50,236 nt of DNA from Dyella silvatica (GTDB lineage Bacteria > Pseudomonadota > Gammaproteobacteria > Xanthomonadales > Rhodanobacteraceae), in contig NZ_JAPDPE010000022.1 of the NCBI RefSeq assembly GCF_026283955.1, positions 1 through 50,236 on the forward strand. Reading direction: 5' to 3'. Position numbers and translations under genes: made by a program. Positions 1 through 7,907 of this stretch are shown here, piece after piece. Position 1 is the stretch's first letter, and every line of letters begins with the position of its first letter. Under the pieces are notes generated by a model, which saw nothing but the letters and a program-made list of their open reading frames with translations, ran no database searches and was not told the DNA's origin.

Positions 1-267
1 GGTTTTGCTAATGCGGGCTCGATCGGCTCGCCATCTCTCAGACTACCTGGCAACCCAAGCGCGGCCTGCAGCTGCCGACTGTGGGTAACCCACCGATAGC
101 GGCAAGCCACGCCGCAGACGACTCATTCAATGGCTACTGGAAAGCGCGCTGGCGAATCGCTCTCTTCTAAAGTGGCTTGCCACGCGATGCCAAAATGGTT
201 CTTGTGCAGGCCCCACGCATACCCTAGCTTGCCCTGCACCGGAGCTTGTCGCGCAGAGAGTGACGTT
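1..267. other. left edge, no gene recognised
   Basis: No start with a good ribosome-binding site and no recognisable protein is seen here. One frame is open from base 1 to a TAG near base 100 and could be the tail of a gene lying further left, but its 30-odd residues match nothing I know. The stretch also holds the promoter region of the next gene, without a clear -35/-10 pair. Confidence 0.4.
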
Positions 268-873
268 ATGACGACTTACAAGAGCATCAGTCTCCTGGGT
301 GCATGGTGCGCCGTGAGTTTGTCCCTCTTCGCCAGCCACCTATTCGCACAGACGCGCCCTGCCCAGCCCACGCAGATTCAAGCCACCGCACCCGAGCACA
401 GCGATGGGCAACACGATTTCGACTTTCACCTTGGCAGCTGGAAAACGCAGCTTAAACGGCTCACTCACCCCCTGAGCGGCTCGCATACCTGGGCCGCCTA
501 CGAAGGCACTACCGTTGTGCGCAAGATATGGGACGGCCGCGCCAATCTGGTGGAACTCGAAGCCGACGGCCCAAACGGCCACCTCGAACTCCTATCCCTG
601 CGCCTGTACAACCCGCAAGCCCACCAATGGAGCCTCAACGTTGCCAGCAGCAAAGGTGGCAGCCTGGGCTCACCGACGATCGGCGAGTTCAAGAACGGAC
701 GCGGTGAGTTTATCGACCAGGAAACCTTTAACGACCGAACCATTCTTGTTCGATTCGTTATTTCGGATATCACCGCGGACTCGTGCCACTTCGAGCAGGC
801 GTTTTCAGATGATGGCGGCAAAACGTGGGAGGTTAACTGGGTCGCTACCGATACCCGAGTAAAAACGTCGTAG
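268..873 (+). CDS. secreted DUF1579-like protein
   Basis: A 201-residue protein. The start at 268 is preferred over an in-frame ATG at 130 because it begins a clean Sec signal peptide (MTTYKSISLLGAW..., hydrophobic to about residue 25, likely cleavage after HLFA). The mature part has the HDFDFHLGSWK motif near its start, followed by a predicted all-beta body. That resembles DUF1579/lipocalin-like proteins, in which a F-x-x-G-x-W motif opens the barrel. No catalytic residues are evident. It would be periplasmic and its ligand is unknown. A second protein with a similar opening (DYFVGDWAC) lies at 8672-9175, but the two are not close copies. The gene stands alone, convergent with the HNH gene to its right. 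Confidence 0.6.
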   Translation: MTTYKSISLLGAWCAVSLSLFASHLFAQTRPAQPTQIQATAPEHSDGQHDFDFHLGSWKTQLKRLTHPLSGSHTWAAYEGTTVVRKIWDGRANLVELEADGPNGHLELLSLRLYNPQAHQWSLNVASSKGGSLGSPTIGEFKNGRGEFIDQETFNDRTILVRFVISDITADSCHFEQAFSDDGGKTWEVNWVATDTRVKTS

Positions 874-1157
874 GCCGGGTCGAGCGCGAGCGAGCGCCCA
901 ACGATTCGCCACTGAGCATTCCGTGGGAATACCTCAAAGCCTGGGCCTGTTCTTGCGACCAAATAAAAAATCCATTGCAAAGAAGGCGATGTATTTACAG
1001 TGCCACTAAGGTCGCCACGGTTTCCGAAGTACTTAAAGCTGACACTGGGCCACTTCATCACCAACATCCATTTCAGGATGACTTGGAAAAACTAAGGCAC
1101 TACAGAAGCTCGATAAAAGTACTTGCCTTCCTGCATTGAAACGACAGGCTTAACCAC

Positions 1158-2126
1158 TTAGACCAGTCTTGCACCAGCGAATTGTCGATAGTGTTCGTGA
1201 TTGGCGATAGGTTCATCCAGCTCGACTACGCCTTCGTCCGATATATGTAAAATGCCTCGGTCATACAGCGCGTGGAGGTCTTTCCGAAGAAGGTAACCGT
1301 CTTCTGCGCGATTGTGTCCATCACGCCAGCTGCGTCCCTTTTTGTGCGCCGCGTCTAGGGTTACATCAACATCGCAGCCACTGATCACACATCGGCCTCC
1401 GCATTCCAAATGGACCAAACGGCGAAACGCGGCCTGAGCAGGTCTGATTTCTACGCTAGCGAACCTAGCCGCTCGTGTCAGCAAGTCGGCGGATGGCACT
1501 GGGGGCCGAGCTTCATCAGTCTTGCTTGCCCAGTATGCGTACAAACGCTGACGCTCTGCTTCATCGTCATCAATACCAAACTCTTCCGCGAGACCGCTCG
1601 AACAGCAGCCCGTTGCCTTCTTCACTACGAGTGCCGTGATAATGGGTTCCTGCAGTTCCTTGGCTTCGTTACCGAGTTTTCCCAGGACGCGACCGATGCT
1701 ACCTCGATCAATTCCAAAAGCAGCCATCACCTCGCTATAGGCCACTTTCCCTCTGTGTCGGGCAATCTCGATAAGCCAGTCTCGAATGGCTGGCAACTTA
1801 TACGCATGTGCAAGCAGCCGGTTTGACAAGCTTCGATTTGATCTTACTTGCTCGGCGAGTAGGTCGGTGAGTCGACCTTTGACATTGGCACCGACGTTGT
1901 TCGCTGGCTTTAAGCCAGCGAGCCACTGCTCATTGCTTTCCGCCAATATGGCAGAAATATTCTGCATTCTGTACTCAAACGCCTTCTCCGTCCGACCAAA
2001 ACGTTGCGCAAGGTCACGATAGATTTCTCGTTTGGAATAAGGCCGAGATTCGGCCTCACACTGTTGCATTTTCCTATACGCCTGAACCGATGCGGCAAGT
2101 TCGTCTTCACTCCAATCGACAGCCAT
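1158..2126 (-). CDS. HNH endonuclease-like protein
   Basis: A 322-residue protein. The ATG at 2126 is chosen because GGGAGGGG lies at proper distance before it; a longer in-frame start at 2138 would remove that spacing. The first ~75 residues (WSEDELAASVQAYRKM, then KAFEYRMQNISAILAE and GLKPANNVG) form a module I know from the front of many HNH and restriction-type proteins. The last ~80 residues carry an HNH-like core: CGGRCVISGCDVDVTLDAAH, then GHNRAEDGYLLRKDLHALYD, with the two Cys pairs, the AH and the D-LHALYD expected of this fold. The middle is helical and unassigned. It is predicted to cut DNA, and a role in defence or restriction is inferred from the family and the island setting. 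It follows the 48-residue HTH ORF by 19 bases, so the two are probably co-transcribed. Confidence 0.75.
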   Translation of the reverse strand: MAVDWSEDELAASVQAYRKMQQCEAESRPYSKREIYRDLAQRFGRTEKAFEYRMQNISAILAESNEQWLAGLKPANNVGANVKGRLTDLLAEQVRSNRSLSNRLLAHAYKLPAIRDWLIEIARHRGKVAYSEVMAAFGIDRGSIGRVLGKLGNEAKELQEPIITALVVKKATGCCSSGLAEEFGIDDDEAERQRLYAYWASKTDEARPPVPSADLLTRAARFASVEIRPAQAAFRRLVHLECGGRCVISGCDVDVTLDAAHKKGRSWRDGHNRAEDGYLLRKDLHALYDRGILHISDEGVVELDEPIANHEHYRQFAGARLV

Positions 2127-2145
2127 AGCCCCTCCCAAAGATCAG

Positions 2146-2292
2146 TCACTCTGTCCCCGAAAATGCTCGATAGATCGTTGCTGGACCCACATTGAATCGC
2201 TTTGCCAATTGCCGCACGGAGAACTGATCTTCCTGTCGAAGCGTCCTGATGCGCTGGTATTGCTCGTACAAGATTTGATAGAGCCTTTGCAT
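2146..2292 (-). CDS. 48-residue helix-turn-helix protein or recombinase relic
   Basis: A short ORF from ATG at 2292 to TGA at 2146-2148. The second half, FSVRQLAKRFNVGPATIYRA, is a clear helix-turn-helix of the type found at the C terminus of serine recombinases (Hin/resolvase HTH). The first half is a short basic helix. No recombinase catalytic domain is found upstream, because gene C of the cassette ends only 42 bases before it. It is therefore either a free-standing mini-HTH regulator for the adjoining genes or the leftover end of a recombinase. It sits between the three-gene cassette and the HNH gene, all on the minus strand. Confidence 0.5.
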   Translation of the reverse strand: MQRLYQILYEQYQRIRTLRQEDQFSVRQLAKRFNVGPATIYRAFSGTE

Positions 2293-2334
2293 AGCTATCT
2301 AAAGGTATACTTTTGAATCGTTAGACAGTCAGCC

Positions 2335-3018
2335 TCAGTCAAGTGCTTTGGCAAAGCTGACTCTGAGTAACTTCAGAGCATCTTCCGCCACGCCTACACC
2401 AAACGTGACGCCCCCGGAGCGATGGATCAATGCGGAAACCGCTCCTCCGCTCGCAACTGGCAATCGCAGCTGCATGCGGTCAATTACGCAGGGCTTCTGC
2501 TTAGTGAGCTTTGCCATCGCCGAGCGAACGTCGTGATCACCACGTAGCAGCACGCTAGCATTGACACCACGCTCGACTTGCAGGTTTCCTGCATGAAGAG
2601 CATCGATTACCAAAGGCTCGACTACGACCTCTTCCAGTCTTGCAAGCCAACTTGAAAGGTCTACGACTAGGGGCTTGATTGACAAGTCAAAAGACATCGC
2701 CTCAGAGAGGCGAGTAAAAAACAAACTGAGCGATCGAGGGGGATCGCGTATCTCAAGCTGTGGAAATGAAGGACTTAGGCGAAAATTTGTCTTTCGATAG
2801 GAGGTGCGCACAAACGTACTTTCGTTATCAAACGGATCGAACTCCGTCTCCTGCAACACGATCCGCTCAATATGTGTAGCTTCGATGTAGTCCTCTCGAA
2901 CTCGCTGCACCAAAAATCCGTCATCCGAACTTGGGCCAAACGCATTTTGGCGCAAAGCGTTCGCCACCGAGCGAAGCGAGGCCTTCCACTTCGCCTCGTG
3001 CCAACGGATACGTTTCAT
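2335..3018 (-). CDS. cassette gene C, unknown protein
   Basis: A 227-residue protein with no family I recognise. It begins with a basic amphipathic helix (MKRIRWHEAKWKASLRSVAN) and has no signal peptide or membrane segment. The body is mixed alpha/beta with several hydrophobic strands (for example VEPLVIDALHAGNLQV) and ends in a glycine-rich strand pair (GGVTFGVGVAED) before a final helix. Its ATG at 3016-3018 overlaps the TGA of gene B at 3015-3017 (ATGA), so translation is probably coupled and the product is likely made in step with B and A. It could be a partner subunit of a complex. No active-site motif is visible. Confidence 0.7.
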   Translation of the reverse strand: MKRIRWHEAKWKASLRSVANALRQNAFGPSSDDGFLVQRVREDYIEATHIERIVLQETEFDPFDNESTFVRTSYRKTNFRLSPSFPQLEIRDPPRSLSLFFTRLSEAMSFDLSIKPLVVDLSSWLARLEEVVVEPLVIDALHAGNLQVERGVNASVLLRGDHDVRSAMAKLTKQKPCVIDRMQLRLPVASGGAVSALIHRSGGVTFGVGVAEDALKLLRVSFAKALD

Positions 3019-4169
3019 TGGGGGTCACTGCCATTTGTTATCACGGAAGCCACCGGCCTGAGCTTCTGAAGCGCCGCTTGGGCAGCCCCCTCAATCAAAG
3101 TCAGCAACTCTTGCTTCTGTGACTCAGGGATGGGTCGCAAAGTTTTAGTCAATCCCTGTTTACCAGCATAGAACGCGCCGCGAGCAGCGTATTTGAATCC
3201 CCTCCCCGCCTCCGGATCTTCAAAGGCTGCCTCAAACTCAACAATGGTCTGTGCACCGTCCATCTTGGAACGCCAAATCACCGCAGACAAGTAGAAACCC
3301 TTGTCGCGTAAGTCTTGATACTCAGAGGACGAAAGCAGGGAATTGCCTTTCATAGCAATATTCCTGACCAGATGAAGCATCTTCTCTTTGGCAAGTTCTA
3401 CCGACTGGTCATCTTCAAGATTGAGCGCGCCATCTTCAGCGGCGTCTTCATCGGCTTTACCTGCGTCTAGTAGCTCAGGTAAAACAGAATCGACACGAAT
3501 GGAAGTGACATTTTCGAGCTTGTAGCCCTTAAGCTTCGTAATCAACTCGATGAAAAATTGTGTCCTCATCTCCGCAGTATTGAGACCATCCAAGGTGATC
3601 TCATCGGCTTGAATGGTCTGCTTTTTGTTTGCTTCAATTCGGTCTTTTATCGCATTGGTGATTGATCTAGCCTTGTCGTTAGCCGGAAAACGAATGACCG
3701 TTGTGTCGCCATCAACAATAAATTCAATAGCCGCCGTCTTGCTGCGACGCTGAATGAGTCGCGTTTTACCGTAGTCAATCTCGGTGTAGTCGACATCCAT
3801 GACCAGTCGATCTGTACCACTCTGTGAAGATCGGACAGTTTCGTCCTTCGTATCGCTCTCCGCATACTGCTTTACCGCATTTTTGATTTCCTCGACAGAC
3901 AGAGCTGCCGACAGGGTGACGCAAGTAAGCTTCTCCGCACGCGGCTTTGGCGAGCGGCGATCCATGATGCTATCGAGATCCAATGCATCATGGGGGAGCA
4001 AAGAAATTCGATCCGCTAGCCAGTCACGGGAAGCCCCTTGACCATAAAAGATACCCCGATCCCTAGAAAGGCTGTGAAGAACTTGCTCGCTCACTCGTTG
4101 CTTCGACGCCATTAAGACATCGAAGACTTCCTTGTCCGATGCACAATACAGGGGAGGTCTTGTAGTCAT
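3015..4169 (-). CDS. cassette gene B, unknown protein
   Basis: A 384-residue protein. The start at 4169 is chosen because this ATG overlaps the stop of gene A in an ATGA; an upstream in-frame ATG at 4277 would run 108 bases into A. No family is recognised. The protein is soluble and charged. An N-terminal helical part (residues 1-90) is followed by a region of strands and helices with KTRLIQRRSKTAAIEFIVDG, a Lys-rich helical stretch, and an acidic linker (AGKADEDAAEDGALNLEDD) around residue 235. The C-terminal domain contains GFKYAARGAFYAGKQG. There is no signal peptide, no Walker motif and no zinc cluster. It is the central member of the coupled set A-B-C and could be a sensor or scaffold; that is a guess from context only. 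Confidence 0.7.
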   Translation of the reverse strand: MTTRPPLYCASDKEVFDVLMASKQRVSEQVLHSLSRDRGIFYGQGASRDWLADRISLLPHDALDLDSIMDRRSPKPRAEKLTCVTLSAALSVEEIKNAVKQYAESDTKDETVRSSQSGTDRLVMDVDYTEIDYGKTRLIQRRSKTAAIEFIVDGDTTVIRFPANDKARSITNAIKDRIEANKKQTIQADEITLDGLNTAEMRTQFFIELITKLKGYKLENVTSIRVDSVLPELLDAGKADEDAAEDGALNLEDDQSVELAKEKMLHLVRNIAMKGNSLLSSSEYQDLRDKGFYLSAVIWRSKMDGAQTIVEFEAAFEDPEAGRGFKYAARGAFYAGKQGLTKTLRPIPESQKQELLTLIEGAAQAALQKLRPVASVITNGSDPQ

Positions 4170-5146
4170 CGTACGTCCATCCCGATTTCGATTTCTGAAA
4201 AGACGGTTGCGATGTTGGTCATCGTGGTGCACGCCACTGACTTCAGAAGTATGCGGACTTCCTCCCCCCCACCGCACGATTCGATGTACTCATCGATCGC
4301 TTTTGCGAAGTGCGCAGGAGCGTTCACGTGTGGCGAGAGCATACGAACCCGAACATCCGTATTCTTGAAGACCGCCTGGTAATGCAACAAGTAATCTATG
4401 AGATAAAGAAACTCTTCGACGGTCTCCCCAGGGCGACGATAGTAGACAAGGTAGCCCCTTCTAGACTCGTCGTCGGGATGCTCATAAGTGAAGATGATCC
4501 ACGGCGCCGTCAGCATCTCCAAGGTTGCCGCCCTAGCCTTCTCTGGCTGTACATTCTTTCTACGAACTAGATGCGGATAGAAGAAGCGGCACTTATCTCG
4601 ACTAGGGAGCGAACCCTGACCGCGAAGGGTCTGTATGTCGAGTCTGACATTGTTTAGCCAGTGGATATCCTTCGGACCTAAGACGACCAACTTCGAGTCT
4701 TTCGGAACTTCCAACTTGTCCAAATTGACATCATCAATGATCTTCGAAAAATCGCTATCGTATGCACCATCGTGGTTGTATACGAATAGCAGGCTACAGA
4801 TCTCGAAAGATGTGTGGTTATGTACAAACTTGCTGCGGAAGTCGTCACTCTTGTCAGCGCACGCGTGCGCCGCCGATAAGCGCTCGATCGAATTGCGAAT
4901 CGTCGCAGCACCGATGGTGCCTTTGGCATAACTCTTCAGATCACAGGTCACGTAAGTGCGTGTCTGAAAGTACGGCTCGTCGTAGTAAAAAACGACATCA
5001 CTGGGGTGAGTCGCCATCTGGTGAACAGAGTTGTCGGGACACGGCCAATTTACGTTGGCCGGACCAACTCGAGTCCAGAGAAACTCGGCAAATAACTCCT
5101 TGGAGAGCCTCTCTGCCATTGTTGCGATGTTTTGGCTTTCTGCCAT
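4166..5146 (-). CDS. cassette gene A, PD-(D/E)XK nuclease-like protein
   Basis: A 326-residue soluble protein opening the three-gene set. Near the N terminus a Glu-containing helix (ERLSKELFAEFLW, residues 12-24) is followed by HPSDVVFYYDEP with Asp50 and then TYVTCDLKSYAKG with Asp69-x-Lys71. This helix, D, strand, D-x-K order is the layout of the PD-(D/E)XK nuclease fold, so cleavage of DNA or RNA is a reasonable prediction, though no family name can be given. The remaining 250 residues include LVVLGPKDIHWLNN and a stretch rich in aromatic residues (PWIIFTYEHPDDESRRG) and are unassigned. The ATG at 5146 has a G-rich stretch upstream; an internal ATG at 5119 is possible. Base composition is lower in GC than in the core genes right of the tRNA, suggesting transfer. 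Confidence 0.7.
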   Translation of the reverse strand: MAESQNIATMAERLSKELFAEFLWTRVGPANVNWPCPDNSVHQMATHPSDVVFYYDEPYFQTRTYVTCDLKSYAKGTIGAATIRNSIERLSAAHACADKSDDFRSKFVHNHTSFEICSLLFVYNHDGAYDSDFSKIIDDVNLDKLEVPKDSKLVVLGPKDIHWLNNVRLDIQTLRGQGSLPSRDKCRFFYPHLVRRKNVQPEKARAATLEMLTAPWIIFTYEHPDDESRRGYLVYYRRPGETVEEFLYLIDYLLHYQAVFKNTDVRVRMLSPHVNAPAHFAKAIDEYIESCGGGEEVRILLKSVACTTMTNIATVFSEIEIGMDVR

Positions 5147-5506
5147 ATCCCATGCCCCCTATGCATAGGTCAATTCCATTGAATGAAGCGAATCATCTCA
5201 AATTATCTCGCCAAAAGCTCGGCAACAGCGAGTATTACTTAAAACCTAGAACTTATGCGAAACAGCCCCAGTCACCGCCAGTAACGCCATAAAAAAACCG
5301 CAACTTACCTTAGAGAACCTTTCTTAGCATTGACCTTTTTCGCAGTAGCCTTCAGCTTTTAACGCGTGCCCCCAAATAGCTCGGATAAGGGGCTTTGCAT
5401 GCTTGGGCATCAACGGGGACCATCATGTGCATGAAATCCATATTCATACACAAGAGCATACACAGCATTCTGAGATCTGCCGAGACACCCTGAGAACGTC
5501 AGACAC
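5147..5506. other. gap between cassette and tRNA-Leu
   Basis: About 360 AT-rich bases without a convincing gene. It must hold the promoter of the A-B-C cassette (minus strand), but I cannot single out a confident -35/-10 pair. On the minus strand near 5315-5360 a run of codons reads KATAKKVNAKKGSLR followed by a stop. This looks like the basic tail of a lost protein, and the frame is closed just upstream. It may be debris of whatever recombined at the tRNA; the evidence is thin. Confidence 0.35.
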
Positions 5507-5533
5507 AAAAAAACCCGCCAAGTGCGGGGTTTA
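5507..5533 (-). terminator. terminator of secG/tRNA-Leu transcript
   Basis: Read on the minus strand, AAACCCCGC, ACTTG and GCGGGTTTTTTT form a GC stem with a short loop and a T run. It lies about 45 bases beyond the tRNA 3' end and so ends tRNA transcription before the accessory block. Confidence 0.8.
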
Positions 5534-5575
5534 ATGTGTTTCATGGAACTCGCTGAGACTTCCTGAAACTTCGAT

Positions 5576-5660
5576 TGGTGCCCAAGGGGGGACTCGAACC
5601 CCCACGACTTACGTCGCTACCACCTCAAGGTAGTGCGTCTACCAATTCCGCCACCTGGGC
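5576..5660 (-). tRNA. tRNA-Leu (anticodon GAG)
   Basis: An 85-base cloverleaf with encoded CCA. The acceptor stem GCCCAGG pairs with CTTGGGC. The D arm contains GGTAGAC. The anticodon stem CTACC/GGTAG holds the loop TTGAGGT with anticodon GAG. A long variable arm (CGACGTAAGTCG) of the leucine type is present, and the T arm is GGGGG TTCGAGT CCCCC. It lies just downstream of secG on the same strand, as in related genomes. Its 3' end faces the accessory block at 1158-5146, which makes it a candidate integration site, but I saw no second copy of the tRNA 3' end inside the window. Confidence 0.97.
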
Positions 5661-5729
5661 AGGTGTCTTACTAAATACTTTTTTGATCAGCTTGCTTAAA
5701 ATCGGCTTGTTTGAGATCGGCTTGCTTGA

Positions 5730-6185
5730 TCAATTTTTCTTGGCGGGTGCCGGTGCTGGTGTTTGAGCGGCCGGTACTTCACTTTGTGTTGCTGCCGGTG
5801 TGGTCGCTGCCGGGGTCGTCGTGGCTTGCGGCACTTCCGGATTGACCGGAGCAGGCGCCTTACCGGTGGCTGCAGGCGGCGCATTTTGAGTCGCCGCGGG
5901 CGGATTGGCAAGACCGGACATCACACCCAGGTCGCTGCCGGCATCCGGCGCACCATGCCGGCTGAGGTACATACCCATACCGAGGCTGAGCAGGAAAAAC
6001 AGTGCGGCGAGCACGCCCGTGGCACGGGTCATGAAAGTGGACGAGCCGCGGGCACCGAACACGGTGGCGGATGCACCGCCGCCGAAGCCGGAACCTGCAT
6101 CGGCACCTGCACCACGCTGCATCAAGATCAGCACGATCATCGATGCCGCGATCAAGATGTAAAAGACGCTGAAGATGACGAACAT
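5730..6185 (-). CDS. secG: preprotein translocase subunit SecG
   Basis: A 151-residue SecG, the small inner-membrane subunit that assists SecYE during protein export. The N terminus is a transmembrane helix (FVIFSVFYILIAASMIVLIL), followed by the conserved cytoplasmic loop MQRGAGADAGSGFGGGAS with SATVFGARG, and a second transmembrane helix (ATGVLAALFFLLSLGMGMYL). The C-terminal ~70 residues are a Pro/Ala/Thr-rich tail, longer than in E. coli SecG (about 110 residues in total). Only 24 bases separate it from tpiA upstream, and it is followed by tRNA-Leu, so tpiA-secG-tRNA is likely one transcript. Confidence 0.95.
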   Translation of the reverse strand: MFVIFSVFYILIAASMIVLILMQRGAGADAGSGFGGGASATVFGARGSSTFMTRATGVLAALFFLLSLGMGMYLSRHGAPDAGSDLGVMSGLANPPAATQNAPPAATGKAPAPVNPEVPQATTTPAATTPAATQSEVPAAQTPAPAPAKKN

Positions 6186-6209
6186 GGGTTCTCTAAGGGT
6201 CTGTTGCGC

Positions 6210-6959
6210 TTATTGCGCCGCTGCGCAGATGCCGAGGAAATCGTCGGATACCAGTGAGGCGCCTCCGATCAAGCCCCCGTCTACGTCCGGCTGCGCGAAC
6301 AATTCTGCAGCGTTCGCCGGTTTGACGCTGCCGCCGTAAAGCAGCCGGGTCAGACGGGCAATCATAGCATCTTCTTTTTCGAGTTGGCTACGGATAAAGG
6401 CATGCACCTGCTGTGCCTGCTCAGGGGTCGCCGTTCGCCCGGTGCCGATGGCCCATACCGGTTCGTAGGCGATCACCGCGGTATCAAAGCTGGCAACACC
6501 ATGGGCATCGAGTACGGCCCGGAGTTGCCGCGCAATAACCGCTTCGGTCTCGCCGGCGTCGCGCTCGGCCAGCGTCTCGCCTACGCAGAGAATGGGCGTA
6601 AGCCCCCCAGCCCGGGCGGCGGCGAATTTGCGCGCGACCAAGGCGTCGCTCTCGCCGTGATACTGGCGGCGCTCCGAGTGGCCGACCAAAACCCAGTGCA
6701 TGCCCACATCAGCCAGCATCGCGGCGGAAACCTCACCGGTATAGGCGCCCTGCCCGTCGTGCTCGCTAAGGTCTTGCGCACCGAAGCCAAGCCCGGATCC
6801 CCCGTGTTGCGCTGCCAAGGCAGCGGCATACGGCAATGGCGGACAGACCACCACATCGACCGCCGTAGGCAGCTTGGCCACGATATCGCCGACCAGCGCC
6901 GCAGCCATGGATTGGCTACCGTGCATTTTCCAGTTACCGGCGACGAGCTTCTTACGCAT
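6210..6959 (-). CDS. tpiA: triose-phosphate isomerase
   Basis: A 249-residue cytosolic enzyme that interconverts dihydroxyacetone phosphate and glyceraldehyde 3-phosphate in glycolysis and gluconeogenesis. It shows the N-terminal GNWKMHG with catalytic Lys11, WVLVGHSERR with the catalytic His, AYEPVWAIGTGR with the catalytic Glu and the flexible loop 6, and LYGGSVKPAN for phosphate binding. The ATG at 6959 is preferred over an in-frame GTG at 6968 because AGGTG lies 6-7 bases before it and the family starts at this Met. It is the first gene of the tpiA-secG-tRNA-Leu run. Confidence 0.97.
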   Translation of the reverse strand: MRKKLVAGNWKMHGSQSMAAALVGDIVAKLPTAVDVVVCPPLPYAAALAAQHGGSGLGFGAQDLSEHDGQGAYTGEVSAAMLADVGMHWVLVGHSERRQYHGESDALVARKFAAARAGGLTPILCVGETLAERDAGETEAVIARQLRAVLDAHGVASFDTAVIAYEPVWAIGTGRTATPEQAQQVHAFIRSQLEKEDAMIARLTRLLYGGSVKPANAAELFAQPDVDGGLIGGASLVSDDFLGICAAAQ

Positions 6960-7088
6960 GCCAAACACCTATTGCATCAAAGCGCGTCAGCTTAACCAGG
7001 CAAGCCCATAGCGGCAATGTTGGTGTGCTAGCGCTGAGCGCGGCAGCCTGTAAAGATCGGGGCCCATGACCACCACTCAGAGCCTCCC

Positions 7089-7907
7089 ATGACCCCTCCT
7101 GCTCGTCCGCTCAGCCTGATTACCGGGGCATCGGCAGGCATCGGTGCGGCCTTTGCGCGGGCGCTGGCCGCCAAAGACCATGATTTGGTGCTGACGGCGC
7201 GGCGAGTCGATCGACTGGAAGCGCTGGCTGACGCACTGCGCCGCCAATACCACGCCACGGTTACCGTGCTGCCAAACGATCTGGCCGAAGCGTCCGCGCC
7301 GCAGCAACTATGCGAGGCCCTGGCGCAGCGCAACCTGCGGGTGGACTGGCTTATCAACAATGCCGGTTACGGCGTGCCCGGCACCTTTGAGGCCAGCGAC
7401 TGGAGCAAGCATGCCGATTTCATCCAGGTACTGATGACCGCGCCTACCGAACTGGCCTGGCGCCTGTTGCCCGCCATGCGTAAACAAGGTTACGGACGCA
7501 TCATCAATGTCGCGTCACTGGCCGCCCACGTACCCGGCTCCGTCGGGCATACCTTGTACAGCGCCTCGAAGGCGTACCTGGTGAAGTTCTCGCAATCATT
7601 GGCGCTGGAGAACCGCCAGCTCGGCGTCAACGTATGCGCGCTGTGCCCCGGCTTCACCCGCTCGGAGTTTCACGATGTCACCGGCACCCGCGAGATGATG
7701 AACAAAATGCCGGGTTTTATGTGGCTGAGCGCCGAGGAAGTGGTGCGCCAAGGCATCGATGCGGTGGATCGTGGCGAAGCGGTATACGTCACCGGCAAGG
7801 TCAACCGGCTGATCAAGACCATCGTCAAACTCATGCCCGACCGCCTCGCACTCGGCTTGTCGGCGCGGGAATCCCGCCGCTATCGCGACCTGGGCGACAT
7901 GCACTAA
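7089..7907 (+). CDS. SDR family oxidoreductase
   Basis: A 272-residue short-chain dehydrogenase/reductase, expected to bind NAD(P)H. It has TGASAGIG (residues 12-19) for the cofactor, WLINNAGYG, Ser143 in NVASL, and Tyr157-x-x-x-Lys161 in YSASKAY, so the catalytic set is complete. The arginine-rich segment after strand 2 (LTARRVDRLEAL) suggests NADP(H). The C-terminal part after CPGFTRSEFHD resembles the DltE/YqjQ-like group acting on unknown carbonyl or hydroxyl substrates. An 8-codon ORF at 7066-7092 ends in a TGA overlapping this ATG, a possible coupling device. The gene end overlaps the convergent VIT-family gene by 4 bases. Confidence 0.85.
   Translation: MTPPARPLSLITGASAGIGAAFARALAAKDHDLVLTARRVDRLEALADALRRQYHATVTVLPNDLAEASAPQQLCEALAQRNLRVDWLINNAGYGVPGTFEASDWSKHADFIQVLMTAPTELAWRLLPAMRKQGYGRIINVASLAAHVPGSVGHTLYSASKAYLVKFSQSLALENRQLGVNVCALCPGFTRSEFHDVTGTREMMNKMPGFMWLSAEEVVRQGIDAVDRGEAVYVTGKVNRLIKTIVKLMPDRLALGLSARESRRYRDLGDMH

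Noticed and set aside
498-1067. 189-codon minus-strand frame overlapping the DUF1579-like gene
   Set aside because: About two thirds lies antisense to the signal-peptide-bearing plus-strand gene. The first ~60 codons lie in the gap but show no recognisable domain or ribosome-binding site.
5560-5600. Direct repeat of the tRNA-Leu 3' end as an att site
   Set aside because: I searched bases 1-5500 by eye for a copy of the tRNA 3' end and found none; the far edge of the island may lie outside the window.
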